Source of the DNA: Dipteris shenzhenensis
Taxonomy: Eukaryota > Polypodiophyta > Polypodiopsida > Gleicheniales
Assembly (NCBI GenBank): GCA_047967505.1
Contig: CM106540.1
Strand: one strand, 5' to 3'
Length of the DNA stretch: 64,000 bases
The notes under the pieces were generated by a model that was given only the letters and a program-made list of their open reading frames with translations, was not told where the DNA came from and ran no database searches. The position numbers and the translations under genes were made by a program. Of this stretch, positions 33,641 to 44,276 are shown piece after piece (position 1 is the first letter of the stretch; each line of letters starts with the position of its first letter).

Positions 33641-34515
33641 AGGTTCCACCATGCCGGTTCCCTCCCACTCTCTGTCTCTCTGTCTTTCCGTCTTACGTCA
33701 GTGGCTTCCTTTCTATTCTACTGCGTCTCCTACATATTCCCTACCTACGAGCTTGAAAAGCTTCGCAACAAGTGGTGAAGATCGAACTACAAAGGAAACC
33801 TCCGTGATGCTTCAGATTTTTGTAGGAAAGGAAGCGTGGAGGGGCGGTTTGCGAGGATTTTCAAAGAGGGGAAGGAAGGAGGATACCTTGGTGGCGAGCT
33901 ACTTACGGGGAGCCTTTCCTCTTGTAGATTTATGAGCGGTCTGCTTGGTACGAGCCATGGTAGAAGCAACAACAAGCAGTAAAGTACGATGGTTATGAAC
34001 TTCAAAATTCAATCAACAGAAAGGCTCTGGCATGATAGAGTCCACAGTCTAGTGTGTAGCTCAAGGTAAGCCGATTCTGCAGAAGGAAAGCTGAAGACGA
34101 AGATGCGTACCGTGGTGTGCGTAGGAGTAAGCGAGGCTTTTGGCTGGGCTTCTGATCATGGGTCATCCAAGAAGCCTTCGATATGGGCTCAGATTGTTTA
34201 CTAAACCTGTATCTGAAAAAGGTTGAACTCGTATCTTCTCCACGTCTCTAGTTAGTTTGAGGCTGGAGCTTACAGGAATCGAAGGACATGAGGGTTGCAG
34301 GAGAGTGCACCAGATCAGGGAGCAAGGGGAAGGCAGGGAGGATCGAGTGAAGAGTAGGAAGTTGCAGGGGAGAGCAAAGACCAAAGACTAGAGGATGAGA
34401 GAGACGTTGGGCGGGAGTTTTGCCGCCACCCAATTTTGTTACTATTGTTAGTAGACACCAATTAATATTGCTACTATGATCACCAACCCCTAACATGGAG
34501 GTGAAAGAGAGCACT
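33641..34515 (-). other. Probable captured histone H3 gene segment (5' region to intron)
   Basis: The base composition changes here from very AT-rich to near balanced, with pyrimidine-rich stretches on the minus strand upstream of the H3 ATG (CTTGTTGTTGCTTCTACC just before it) and further out. Downstream of the exon, 33641-33886 would be intron. The limits are judged from composition only. Confidence 0.5.
33887..33958 (-). pseudogene. Histone H3 first coding exon, captured fragment
   Basis: The minus strand from ATG at 33958 reads MARTKQTAHKSTRGKAPRK, stop, LATK, then GTATCC. This is the H3 tail with three changes: Arg8 to His, Gly12 to Arg, and Gln19 to stop (CAG to TAG). The coding homology ends at a GT donor after Lys23, where plant H3.3-type genes commonly have an intron. 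No later H3 exon is visible downstream. The upstream DNA (34000-34510) is less AT-rich than its surroundings and may be the gene's leader and promoter. It lies inside CACTA-C on the transposase strand, about 1.03 kb upstream of its start. Confidence 0.92.
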
Positions 34516-34539
34516 CGTGTGAAGACAACTTGTCACCTA

Positions 34540-35000
34540 TCATTTTCTTCTTTTAACAATAAAGAAATACTCCTTTACGAGTAAAGATGCTTCAAGGATA
34601 CAAAATAAAATAGGATTATTTGTATTACAAGGATCTCCTATGCATTTTAATTGTGAGTTGTTGAAAATCAAAATCATAGTAGAACATATGATAGTTTGAT
34701 TGTAGGGCATCCATGCTATATGAAAGCCTACACATTCATACAAAGTGTTTGTTTTAGCTTAAACTCAAAACAGGTGTATTAGGCCATGTATACCAATGCC
34801 TAGTATGCTACGGATACAAGTTTAAAAGAGTGAAAAGGTATGGAAAAGGTTGGGGATATTCTAAACCATGTGTCTAAAAGAGCCCAAATGTGTGTTTTAG
34901 ATCCCAAAAGAACGATGTAATCAATTGGGCACCGGCCTCTATCAGATCATTCAAGGCATTGTTTGCATGCTACATTCTAATATTTGAAATAATGTGTTGA
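34540..35000. other. Unassigned CACTA-C interior
   Basis: No gene, tandem array or recognisable element seen. Confidence 0.5.
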
Positions 35001-36240
35001 AGCAAGTGGATAATTATGGTGTGAGCATCCGATCACAAATCATCTTGACTAGGAAGTTGGTCTCATGAGGGTTTTAATTTTCGAGAATCTCTCTCTCTCA
35101 AGAAGATGTAAATGTTCGAGAACCTCTATCATAAGAAAATGGATTTCCCCTTGCATCTTCATGTGCCATTTAGTAATATGGATGGCGTCAAAACATATGT
35201 GATGGTATTTCCTGTGGGACATCTATATTTTAGATGGTGTGTGCATTACCTTCAAAACATATGGATGGCAGAGGGGATTGACTAATTGCAAGAGGGGCAT
35301 TTCTTCGTCACTCAGTCACTTTGATTGTAAAAGGTATCTCTATTTGAAGTAAGAACTAGAAACACTTTTCATGCTAGAACTAAGCCCTACACCACACTGA
35401 GCTTCCTTCAATGAGAAAGGAAGAGTCCTATAGAATTAACAACTGAGCATCCGATCATAGATCATCTTGAATAGGGAGTTGGTCTCATGAAGGTGTAAAT
35501 GTTTGAGAACCTCTATCATAAGAAAATGGATTGCCCCTTACATCTTCATGTTCCCTATAGTAATATGGATGGCATCAAAGCATGTAAAAAAGAATAAACA
35601 TAAGAAGATGGATAACCCTTGCATCTTCAAGTGCCCTATAGTAATATGGATGGCATCAAAACATATAACTAATTGCACACCATGCTACATGGCAATGCAA
35701 TGGTATTTCCAATAAATCATCTATATTTCAGATGGTTTGGACACTACCTTCGAGATAACCATTTCCTTTCATGACTAACCGACAACCCAAGACCATTTGC
35801 ATCCTTTCTAGTTGCTTGCATGGATTATCCATCAACCTTATCTCCACCCCTCTTGACCCTCGCCCCTCCTCTCGCTCTCTCCCTCTCATAAAGGTGTAAA
35901 TGTTTGAGATCTTCTATCTTTGTAAGGTATAGTCTAGAATGATTGTTTTGTTATACTCAAACTATGTTTTTCCTTTAAAAATGGATACTCCTTTATTTGC
36001 TCCAACCCTTTTCTTAAAACCTTCGGTGGTAGCTAGCTAAAATATTCATGCTTACATGCAAAATGGTTCCTACTATGGCCCAAATGGACAAATAACATGC
36101 TAGCTATGGCATGGGTGGCTTCCAAATCTCTCTTACATCCAAAATGATGATGGATTTACCCCTTGCATCTTCATGTGGCCAATAGTACTAGGAATGGTAT
36201 CAAAACATATAACTAATTGCACAACATGCTACATGTCAAT
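35001..36240. repeat. Dispersed direct repeats inside CACTA-C
   Basis: A unit around GGAT..CCCCTTGCATCTTCATGTGCC followed by AGTAATATGGATGGCATCAAA recurs near 35142, 35527, 35607 and 36130. A longer unit starting GAGCATCCGATCA and containing GGTCTCATGA.GGTGTAAATGTT occurs near 35025 and 35447. The last copy runs directly into the 182-bp satellite. Confidence 0.75.
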
Positions 36241-36254
36241 GCAATTAGTTATAT

Positions 36255-38272
36255 GAACTTCCCGACCAGACATACAATGTCTGATGAACTTCATACTTGT
36301 CAAGATCATCGAAAACACTTGCCTTAAGACCCTTGTCAAGTTTGGTACAAATCGCGGATGTGACCTTCCCGACCAGACATACATTGTCTGATGAACTTCA
36401 TACTTGTCAAGATCATCGAAAACACTTGCCTTAAGACCCTTGTCAAGTTTGGTACAAATCGGATAAAGTCACATATGAATGTCCTTGACTTACGTATATT
36501 TTTCCTTCATGTGCAAACCATGCACATGGAGTCAAGTTTTGTACCCATCGGACAAGTTCACATATCAATGTCATAGGCCAATCCGTATTTTTCCTCCACG
36601 TATGTACTATGTGCATGAAATTTGGGACATTTGACCTTACTGACTAGACATACGATTTTGGATGAACTTCATACTTGAAAATATCAAGGAAACCGATTGC
36701 CTTAAGATCCCTATCATTTTTGGTACCCATCGGACAAGTTCACATACCAATATCCTTGGCCGATCCATATTTTTCCTACACGTACGTACCATGCACATAG
36801 AAATTTGGGCATTTGACCTTACCGATCGGACATACACTATCAGATGAACTTCATACTTTGCAAGATCATCGAAACCACTTGCCTTAAGACCCCTGTCAAT
36901 TTTGGTACCCATTGGAAAAGTTCACATACCAATGTCCTTGGCCCATCCGCAATTTTCCTTCACATACGTACCATGCAAATGGAATTTGGACATTTGACCT
37001 TCTCCACCAGACATACAGTGTCGGATGCACTTCATACTTGGAAGGATCATGCAAACTACTTGCCTAAAGTTCCTTGTTGATTTTTGTACCAATCGGATAA
37101 GGTCACATACGAATGTCCTTGCTCAATGCATACTTTTCCTTCACGTGCGTACCATGCACATGGAAATTTGGGCATTTGACCTTACCGACAAAACATACGG
37201 TGTCGAATGCACTTCATACTTGACCATATTATGGAAACCACTTGCCTTAAGATGCCCGTCAAGTTTGGCACCCATCGGACAAGTTCACATATCAATGTTG
37301 TAGGCCGATCCGTATTTTTCCTTCACGTACATACTATGCACATGGAATTTGGGGCATTTGACATTCCCGACTAGACATGTACGATGTCGGATGAACTTCA
37401 TACTTGGCAAGATCATGGAAACCACTTGCCTTAAGACCCCAGTCATGTTTGGTACCCATTCGTCAAGTTCACATACCAATGTCCTTGGCCGATCCACATT
37501 TTTCCTTCACGTACATACGATGCACATGGAAATTTGGGCATTTGACCTTCTCAACCGGACATACGGCATTGGATGCACTTCATACTTGTCAAGATCATGG
37601 AAACCACTTAACTTAAGACCCTTGTCAAGTTTGGTACAAATCAGACAAGTTCACGTATCAATACCCTAGGCCGATCCATATTTTTCCTTCAGGTATGTAC
37701 CATGCACATGGAATTTGGGGCATTTGACCTTCCCAATCGGACATACGATGTATGCTATGAACATGGAATTTGGGGCATTTGACCTTCCCGACTAGACATA
37801 CGGTGCCGGATGAACTTCATACTTGGAAAGATCATGGAAACCACTTGCCTTAAGACCCCTGTCATTTTTGGTACCCATCAAATAAGTTCACATACCAATG
37901 TCTTAGGCCGATCCGTATTTTTCCTTCACGTACGTACCATGCACATGGAAATTTGGGCATTTGACCTTCCCAACCAGACATACGATTTTGGATGAACTTC
38001 ATACTTGTCAAGATCATGGACACCACTTGCCTTAAGACCCTTGTCAAGTTTGGTACCAATCGGACAAGTTCACATATCAATGTCGTAGGCCAATTCGTAT
38101 TTCTCCTTCACGTGCATACCATGCACATGGAATTTGGGGCATTTGACCTTCTCGACCGGACATACGATGTCGGATGCACTTCATACTTGGTAAGATCATG
38201 GAACCCACTTGCCTTAAGACCCTTGTCAATTTTGGTAACCATTGGATAAGGTCACATATCAATGTCCTTGCT
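36255..38272. repeat. 182-bp tandem satellite array, about 11 units
   Basis: The landmark GATGAACTTCATACTTG (or GATGCACTTCATACTTG) occurs at 36283, 36390, 36660, 36843, 37024, 37206, 37390, 37572, 37809, 37991 and 38173. Most steps are 181-184 bp. The exceptions (107, 270 and 237 bp) are truncated or partly duplicated units. Each unit also carries CCTTAAGACCC, TTTGGTACCCATCGGA and TTTTTCCTTCACGTACGTACC. The open frames within it are by-products of periodicity. The array is wholly inside CACTA-C. Confidence 0.95.
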
Positions 38273-38584
38273 TTGATTGGATTCAATTTGATTAAATTGA
38301 GTGGATGTAGAGATTTGAATAGAATGAGTGGCTCCTCTTATTTGAAGGCATTCTGTTTTAGACTAATTTTTGTAGTTCCCTTGAATTTACATCAAATTAT
38401 ATACTATGGAATCCAATGTTAATATGATTTGGTTCAATAATGTTTGCATCACCTAATGTGGTTACATATTCTTATGTATAATTTCACTTTTGTTTTGCCA
38501 TAACAATATACCATATATCGTATCCTAATGCTATTATTTCATTTTAATTATGGTGGCAACTCGTGGCTAATGTGACACCAAGCA

Positions 38585-38880
38585 TGCTAATGATGTGGCA
38601 TCAATGGGGATGATGATGTCTCATGCTCTAGCCTCATGTGACAGCATGAGGTGGCAGTGATAAGTGAGGTGGCAAGGTGATGTGGCAGCATGAGGTGGTG
38701 GTGATGAGTTGGCAATGATGAGGTGGTGGTATGAGGTGGCACTTGAGTGATGATGTGGCACCTAGGGTGTCTCTGATGTGGCTTCATGAGGTGGCAGACG
38801 TGGTTGATGTGGCACCATGAGTGGGGGTGAGTGGGAGGTGGCACAGGGTGAGGTGGCAAGTCAAACATGGGGAAGATGGC
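38585..38880. repeat. GATG/GAGGTGGCA simple degenerate repeat
   Basis: About 300 bp built from GATGTGGCA, GAGGTGGCA and CATGAGGTGG units on the + strand. The minus-strand His/Pro-rich frame across it is a product of the repeat. Confidence 0.85.
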
Positions 38881-40190
38881 TCACATGGCATGGTGATGAG
38901 GCAAAATTAATGAGTTGTTCAATCCACATGAGCAAGATGCCCACGCCCTAATGGCTACCACCACTAGGCTTGGTGATGCCACAAACCTACCCTTCCAAGC
39001 CTAATACCAAGCCTATCTAGCCTTGGTATTTGGCTAGGGTGCCACTTTTTTTCCAAAACATGGGGATTTCACCTAGGGAGGCCATAATTGATGCTTTCCT
39101 CACTCAAATTTGACCAAAATTTTGTCCTCTTATTCATCATGTGGAGGACTACAAAATATGTGATTTTTGGCATGTTTACTTATGTGCACAAATTACCAGA
39201 TTAATTCTTATTTTCTTTACTACTCCTCTAACAAGTAAAAGTAAAAGTAAATCTGACAGCTCACAAAATCTAACCGTTGGATTTGGGATTTGATGCTTGC
39301 GCCACATATCCTTATGTGTGTACTAACCCTCTACCAAATTGGATTTGACCAATTTTTTGACAATACTCAAAAAATATAGTGTGCACCAAAATGTGCCTTT
39401 TTTAGGTCTTTAAATTTTATAAATAAATAATAATAATTATATAATGCATTCAAATAATTACCAATAAATCAATTTAAGTTTCACACTATGTGAGGAGAAT
39501 ACATATTAAGTTTCACTATCATCTGATGCATAATGAGTGAGATATTAAGAAATTAATATGATGGTGTTTGTTTGTGACAAAGTGTGACGGCCCCTATGAA
39601 CCTGCACTGCGCCACAATAAAATTATCATTGTGAATCTCCAATTTTCGATCAGACCATACCATTGTGTGCAAAAAGCCATGTGTGATGTATTGACTAAAT
39701 CCCTAGAGAAGTAGGTTAGATTTCCAAATTTGTGTGCAAAAAGGCCTGTTCCTCCCCCCCCCCCCCCAAAGTTCGGGCACTGAACCAAAAGTGGACACCC
39801 TTGGCTTGCAACCACCCTATTAAACACATTGCTTTACAAAAATGATAGTTTTGACAAATGAAGCAACCATTTTAAAATATTATAGGATGTTCCATTAGCA
39901 TTGAGGTAATTTCCATGATGCCAATAGCATGTTAAAAACCTCCAAGAATAAACCCAAAATTCCTAGATAGAGAGCTCTTGAACGCTTTTTGAAATTTCTT
40001 ACATTGAATCCAAAATTTTTAGATTGAGAACAAAGACCATATAGATAATGTGATTCACAATATATTACAAGATTGATATAAAGCAAAAACATGAATTTAG
40101 TAGATATGAGTGGAACATTGGCTAATATACATGCGATTTCCAAGATTAAAAATTTTGGACTACATAGCAAAAGGATGTATTTGCTAAAGT
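38881..40190. other. Unassigned CACTA-C interior
   Basis: No gene recognised. A run of about 15 C lies at 39757-39771. Otherwise it is AT-rich. Confidence 0.5.
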
Positions 40191-40194
40191 CATA

Positions 40195-40620
40195 AAATTA
40201 CTATATAGAAAAAAAATAATCTCCTAGATGCAAAAGATTGCAAAAGGACTACTATATAGCAAAAAGAAATTTTCTTAGACCCTCTTCCAAAAGAAAAATT
40301 ACTATATAGCGAAAAACATAATTTTCTAGGTGCAAAAGTTTGAAACTTGACCACTATATAGCAAAAAGAAGAATTTCCTAGATCTAAAAACTTGGAAGGG
40401 GATTGTTATATAGGAAAACTTAGAATTTCCTAGATTCGCAACAATTACTATGTAGAAAAACCATGGATTTTGCTAGTTAGACAAACAAGTTTCTATATAG
40501 AAGCCTTATGGTACGTAGGAAAATGAATTAGCTAGTTAGAGAGCCAAATTTTGCTATTTCTAAGTAGCAAATCATGCAAACTTTACTAGTTATAGTGTGC
40601 TTTCCTATATAGTAATAGGT
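40195..40620. repeat. Subterminal repeats, family C (right)
   Basis: Units of the type ACTATATAGCAAAAAGAA, TTACTATATAGCGAAAAAC, GTTATATAGGAAAAC and CTATATAGTAATAGG at intervals of 50-65 bp, each often followed by TTTTCCTAGAT. It is equivalent to the left cluster. Confidence 0.85.
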
Positions 40621-40638
40621 TTAGAGTTCCTTGTGATG

Positions 40639-41582
40639 ACTCTCTGCCAACATTATTCTTGCTGCATTATTTGATGTCTGGTTCTTTCTTTCTGCTATTC
40701 CATTCAATTACGGGGTGTAGGGAATAGTAAGTTGCCTCCGAATGCCTTCATCACGACAATACATCTGAAACTCATGACTCAAATACTCTCCCCCATTATC
40801 TGAGCGCAATGCCTTCATTTTGTGACCTACCTGCCGCTCTGCTGCACTTTTATATTATCGAAAGCACTGGAAGGCCTCTGCTTTCTCTTCAAGAAATAGA
40901 CCTCAGTCCATCTACTAGCATCATCAATAAAAGTCATATAATATCTGCTTCCTCCCTTTGAAGCTATCGGCATTGGGCCACACAAGTCGGAGTGAACCAA
41001 TTCAAGAAGCTGTGATGAACGAGGAGCTTGCCTATGAAAACTTCTGTGTGCATGCTTGCCAAGAACACATGGCTCACACGTGCCCAACCTGGGATTCTTA
41101 ACCAAACTCAAACCATGTATGAGATTAAGATGATGCATGTATTTGATTACCTTGAAATTGACGTGGGCAAGGAGTTTGTGCCACAAATCATCCTTCATCG
41201 TACGTACGTGGGTACGTAAATCTTTACCGTCCGTGTAGTGCAGATTCTCGAGTTTGTGGAAGATATGCAAAATCTCGACTTCAGAGTGCTTCTCATATCG
41301 TTGGATCAACCAATTCCATAGATCCATGCTTGTATCACATGGTGCCTTAAGAATTATTTCCTTCTTGAGGCTCAAACCAATAGCTGCCAGGGCTTTGTCC
41401 TCCCTTGCTTGCCATGCTTTAGCTTCAGCTGTAGCATCAAGCTTCTTCTCCGTTCCAGCTATGATAGCATAGTACCCTTCTCCCTTGAGGTACAGAGACA
41501 TCATCCGCTTCCAGGCGTTGAAACCAGTTCCATCAAATATAGGTATTAGACGATGCACAGAACTTGACGTGGTGGCCAACAT
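40639..41582 (-). pseudogene. Ty1/copia gag, pre-integrase and integrase core, upstream half
   Basis: Minus strand from ATG at 41582: gag (LIPIFDGTGFNAWKRMMSLY, then a helical core ending DLRTHVRTMKDDL). It passes straight into the GAG-pre-integrase domain (WHKLLAHVNFKVIKYM...CEPCVLGKH), the integrase core (ELVHSDLCGPMP, FIDDASRWTEVYFLK) and, after a frame change near 40827, [14 protein letters not shown] and IPYTP-stop-LNGIAERKN. The zinc knuckle and the whole protease are missing. The frame resumes at 25983 across CACTA-C. Confidence 0.9.
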
Positions 41583-41612
41583 TTTACTTAGCAGGTTGAA
41601 GCTTGCAACTAG

Positions 41613-41624
41613 CTCTGATACCAA
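41613..41624 (-). other. Primer-binding site of the copia element
   Basis: The minus strand reads TGGTATCAGAGC directly after the LTR end, the initiator tRNA-Met type site. Confidence 0.85.
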
Positions 41625-41881
41625 TGACAAGAATGATACACTAAGAGAGTCTGAACATCAGAGAACAGAGACACAACAATGCAATGAATCAAATGTATTG
41701 CACACAGACTACAACGTTACAATCGACCTTATAGGTCTTCAATCACGTGGACTTCCATAATCATAGGTTCGGTGCCTTTATAAACGGATCAGTGCTCATG
41801 TGCTTCACTTGCATCGTCTAGATAGGTTGGTAAACACTCCATATGCACTTCATTAGTGCCAGGGTCGTGGATGACTTGTCA
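41625..41881 (-). repeat. 5' LTR of the copia element (257 bp)
   Basis: The ends are TGACAAG (41625) and CTTGTCA (41881), perfect 7-bp inverted termini of the TG...CA type. The primer-binding site abuts its inner end. A TATA-like motif (TTTATAAAGG on the minus strand) lies near 41775. The 3' LTR is absent because the element is truncated at about 24826. Confidence 0.75.
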
Positions 41882-41884
41882 CAA

Positions 41885-43780
41885 TTTACCTACGAAATGT
41901 ATACGATTCTTGAACATAGATGATGATCATCGGCAGTTCACAGACTCTTGAAAAGTTGGCGAGGTGTGTGGAAGGGTAGTGGAGCCATGGCGATGTAGGT
42001 CCATGCTCCTGTGGACAAAGTCCAAGGGAAACGGGCCTCTAGATATTGTGAGGCGATTCTAAGGGGGTCATTGACTCACCTCAAGCTCATTGACTTCTGG
42101 GAAAAAGGGCCAAAATATGCGACTAGGTATATTCTTCGTGACTCACATAGAATTGAGTAGCAAAAGGGTTGGGAATGGGGACACCGCAAAATTAAACGAT
42201 CACCGCAACCTCAGATGAACATAGTGTAGCAAAAAGAGTGGATCGGGGAGCAATAGATGGCCAGAAAGTAAGGCTAGCAAAATAGAACGGCACGAAATTC
42301 TACAATTTCTTGTTTTGTGAAAGAAATAGAGAAGGTAGAAGGAGTCCTGATTTCACGTAGACACGATGATTGCAAGGTATGCAATGCCTCATATGACGAG
42401 CTCAGGGTATGTAGCAAGAAAAGGATTATGGAACTAAGCAAGGTGGCAAAGAGAGTTGAAGAACAGTTGAGTTTTGAGGGACCTAGCCTTTGTAGTTGCG
42501 CAAGATATCTTAGATAGATGTGCCGGTAGACTAGAGCAAGATGATCGCTAAAGTAAGAGGAGTCGCAAAGAAGAAGAATTTGAGCCGAAGTAGAGTCAAT
42601 AGCTAATGCGAGGCTAATGCACAGTCTATAAAAGAGACTACAAGCAAAGAAATAGTGTTGTGAAATCACATAATACAAGGAAAAAACCAATCATATGCTA
42701 AAGCTTTAAGTGTAGTAAGAAAGATGAGTCGATAGAGCTACCATGATAGTAGCTTACTCAATGCATCAATAAGGGCTATGGAAATCGCATTGACCGAGTT
42801 GGTCACTAGTGTCTCTCTTTGTAAGTATAAGGGAGGCTTGCACTATAGTGGAGTCTCTAGGAAAACTTGCATTATGAAGAAGCTTGATTACAATTTTTTA
42901 TGCCTTGTTTAATGACAAGGATCAAATTTTTTCGGGATGATTTAAAGTGCAAGCTAGAAGTGTTTCTAACTTTCAAAATCAAATTCAGTCTTGTTTTGGA
43001 TGTTCGGACCAACCATGTAGTCCGTCCAACTCTCTCCGGACCATAGTCGGGTCCAATCATGGTGTTCAGATTCCAACAATTTCGAGCATGGGGAGCACTT
43101 ATGAAGCTGGAAGAAGCAATTCTGGTTGTAATCTGATTGTTACAAGTCTGAGCGATTTTTGTTTGGACAGATATGGCAGAATTTATTATTCGAACTACAG
43201 CGACTTCAAGCAATGTGAGATGGAAGATCCAAGCTTTTACTGCGAGCTGAGTTTCCAACATAAAATCCGAAGCAAAGGGAATGTGTGTCAAACAAGTAAA
43301 TGCAATTTTTTATCTCTAAGTTATTGGAAGATAGTCCGCCGATCATGTAGTCCAACCATGCAATCCGACTTGCTCTGAGAGGAAACAGTCTGACCAGAGT
43401 TCCACTCTAGACCATTGTTCTCTCATTTTTTATCTATTCTTTGAAATCTGACTTGACAACATAATTCTATATTGTATCAGCTTTCAGTACACATTTTCAT
43501 ATTAAAAAATGGAAGAGATTTTCTTGTCAAATTGAGCTCCAACTTGTGTTCACAACTTGTGTGTTTAGTTGTCGGAAGATAGAGTCCGACACAGTTTCGA
43601 ATGACAAATTCTAAAGTCCAAGGTATCGACAGGTCTGAAGCATAAATCCAAACTCTAAACAAACTGACGCATGTATTTAACATACATTCATCTCAATATT
43701 TTCTTATTTACCTCAATAAAAAGATTCAGTACTCTTTTCTGGCAAAGTCAAAGCAAAACAAGTGTCGGGGGATGCATTGT
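41885..43780. other. Unassigned repeat-like DNA
   Basis: I see no domain in any frame. The stretch 42950-43400 has repeated TCCGACCAACCATGTAGTCC-like wording on the + strand and could be an LTR or retroelement leader. Confidence 0.4.
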
Positions 43781-43786
43781 TTGTTA

Positions 43787-44276
43787 TTTTTTCATCAACA
43801 ATGGAGCAAGAAGAACTTGGATCAACCAATGATGATAAAGATGATTTCTTTTTGATAGAGGATGATAAAAATTCAAAAGATTTGGATGATGAGTGTACAT
43901 GCTTTACATTTGCATCGTCTTTTGCTATTGATGTCATGTGGAAGCAAGAGAAAATCCTCCCAATGCAATCTTTGAGAAGCCTGACTATAGAATCCCTTTC
44001 AATAAACAAGGTTTGGGCTATATTTTTTATTTGATTCAAGTGAAATAGTCAAATGATAATTTTGACCAATCTGAAAGTTCAAGTATACATGAATATCTAA
44101 TGCCTATAAGTTCTGGGTTTTTTCATCGACAATGGAGCAAGAAGAACTTGGATCAACCAATGATGATAAAGATGATTGATTTTTGGTAGAGGATGATCCA
44201 AATTCAAAAGATTTGGATGATGAGTGTACATGCTTTGCATCTACACCATCTTTTGCTATTCATGTCATGTGGAAGC
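43787..44276 (+). repeat. Direct duplication, 331-bp period
   Basis: 43787-43945 (TTTTTTCATCAACAATGGAG onward to GTCATGTGGAAG) is repeated at 44118-44276 with a few changes. The second copy runs directly into the helicase reading frame; the first has diverged downstream. Confidence 0.9.

Larger units (their letters stand above)
25984..40635 (-). mobile_element. Complete CACTA element, family C, 14,652 bp
   Basis: Left end CACAAGGAACTCTAAACCT at 25984; the right end at 40635 is its exact inverted copy, giving a 19-bp terminal inverted repeat. Both flanks carry ATG (25981-25983 and 40636-40638), the 3-bp target-site duplication expected for CACTA elements. Joining the flanks restores a continuous copia reading frame. 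Subterminal CTATATAG palindromes fill about 480 bp at the left end and about 430 bp at the right. The coding region is on the minus strand. Cargo includes a histone H3 exon, dispersed repeats and a 182-bp satellite array. Confidence 0.93.

Noticed and set aside
33787-34005. 72-codon minus-strand frame starting with a signal-peptide-like sequence (MKFITIVLYCLLLLL)
   Set aside because: It overlaps the histone H3 exon in another frame. The H3 match is far stronger, so this frame is a shadow.
36391-38249. Series of similar 60-106-codon frames (NFILGKIMETTCLKTP...)
   Set aside because: They arise because the 182-bp satellite repeats every 182 bp (not a multiple of three) and leave short open stretches. 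There is no protein family.
38587-38868. His/Pro-rich minus-strand frame
   Set aside because: It is the translation of the GATG/GAGGTGGCA simple repeat.
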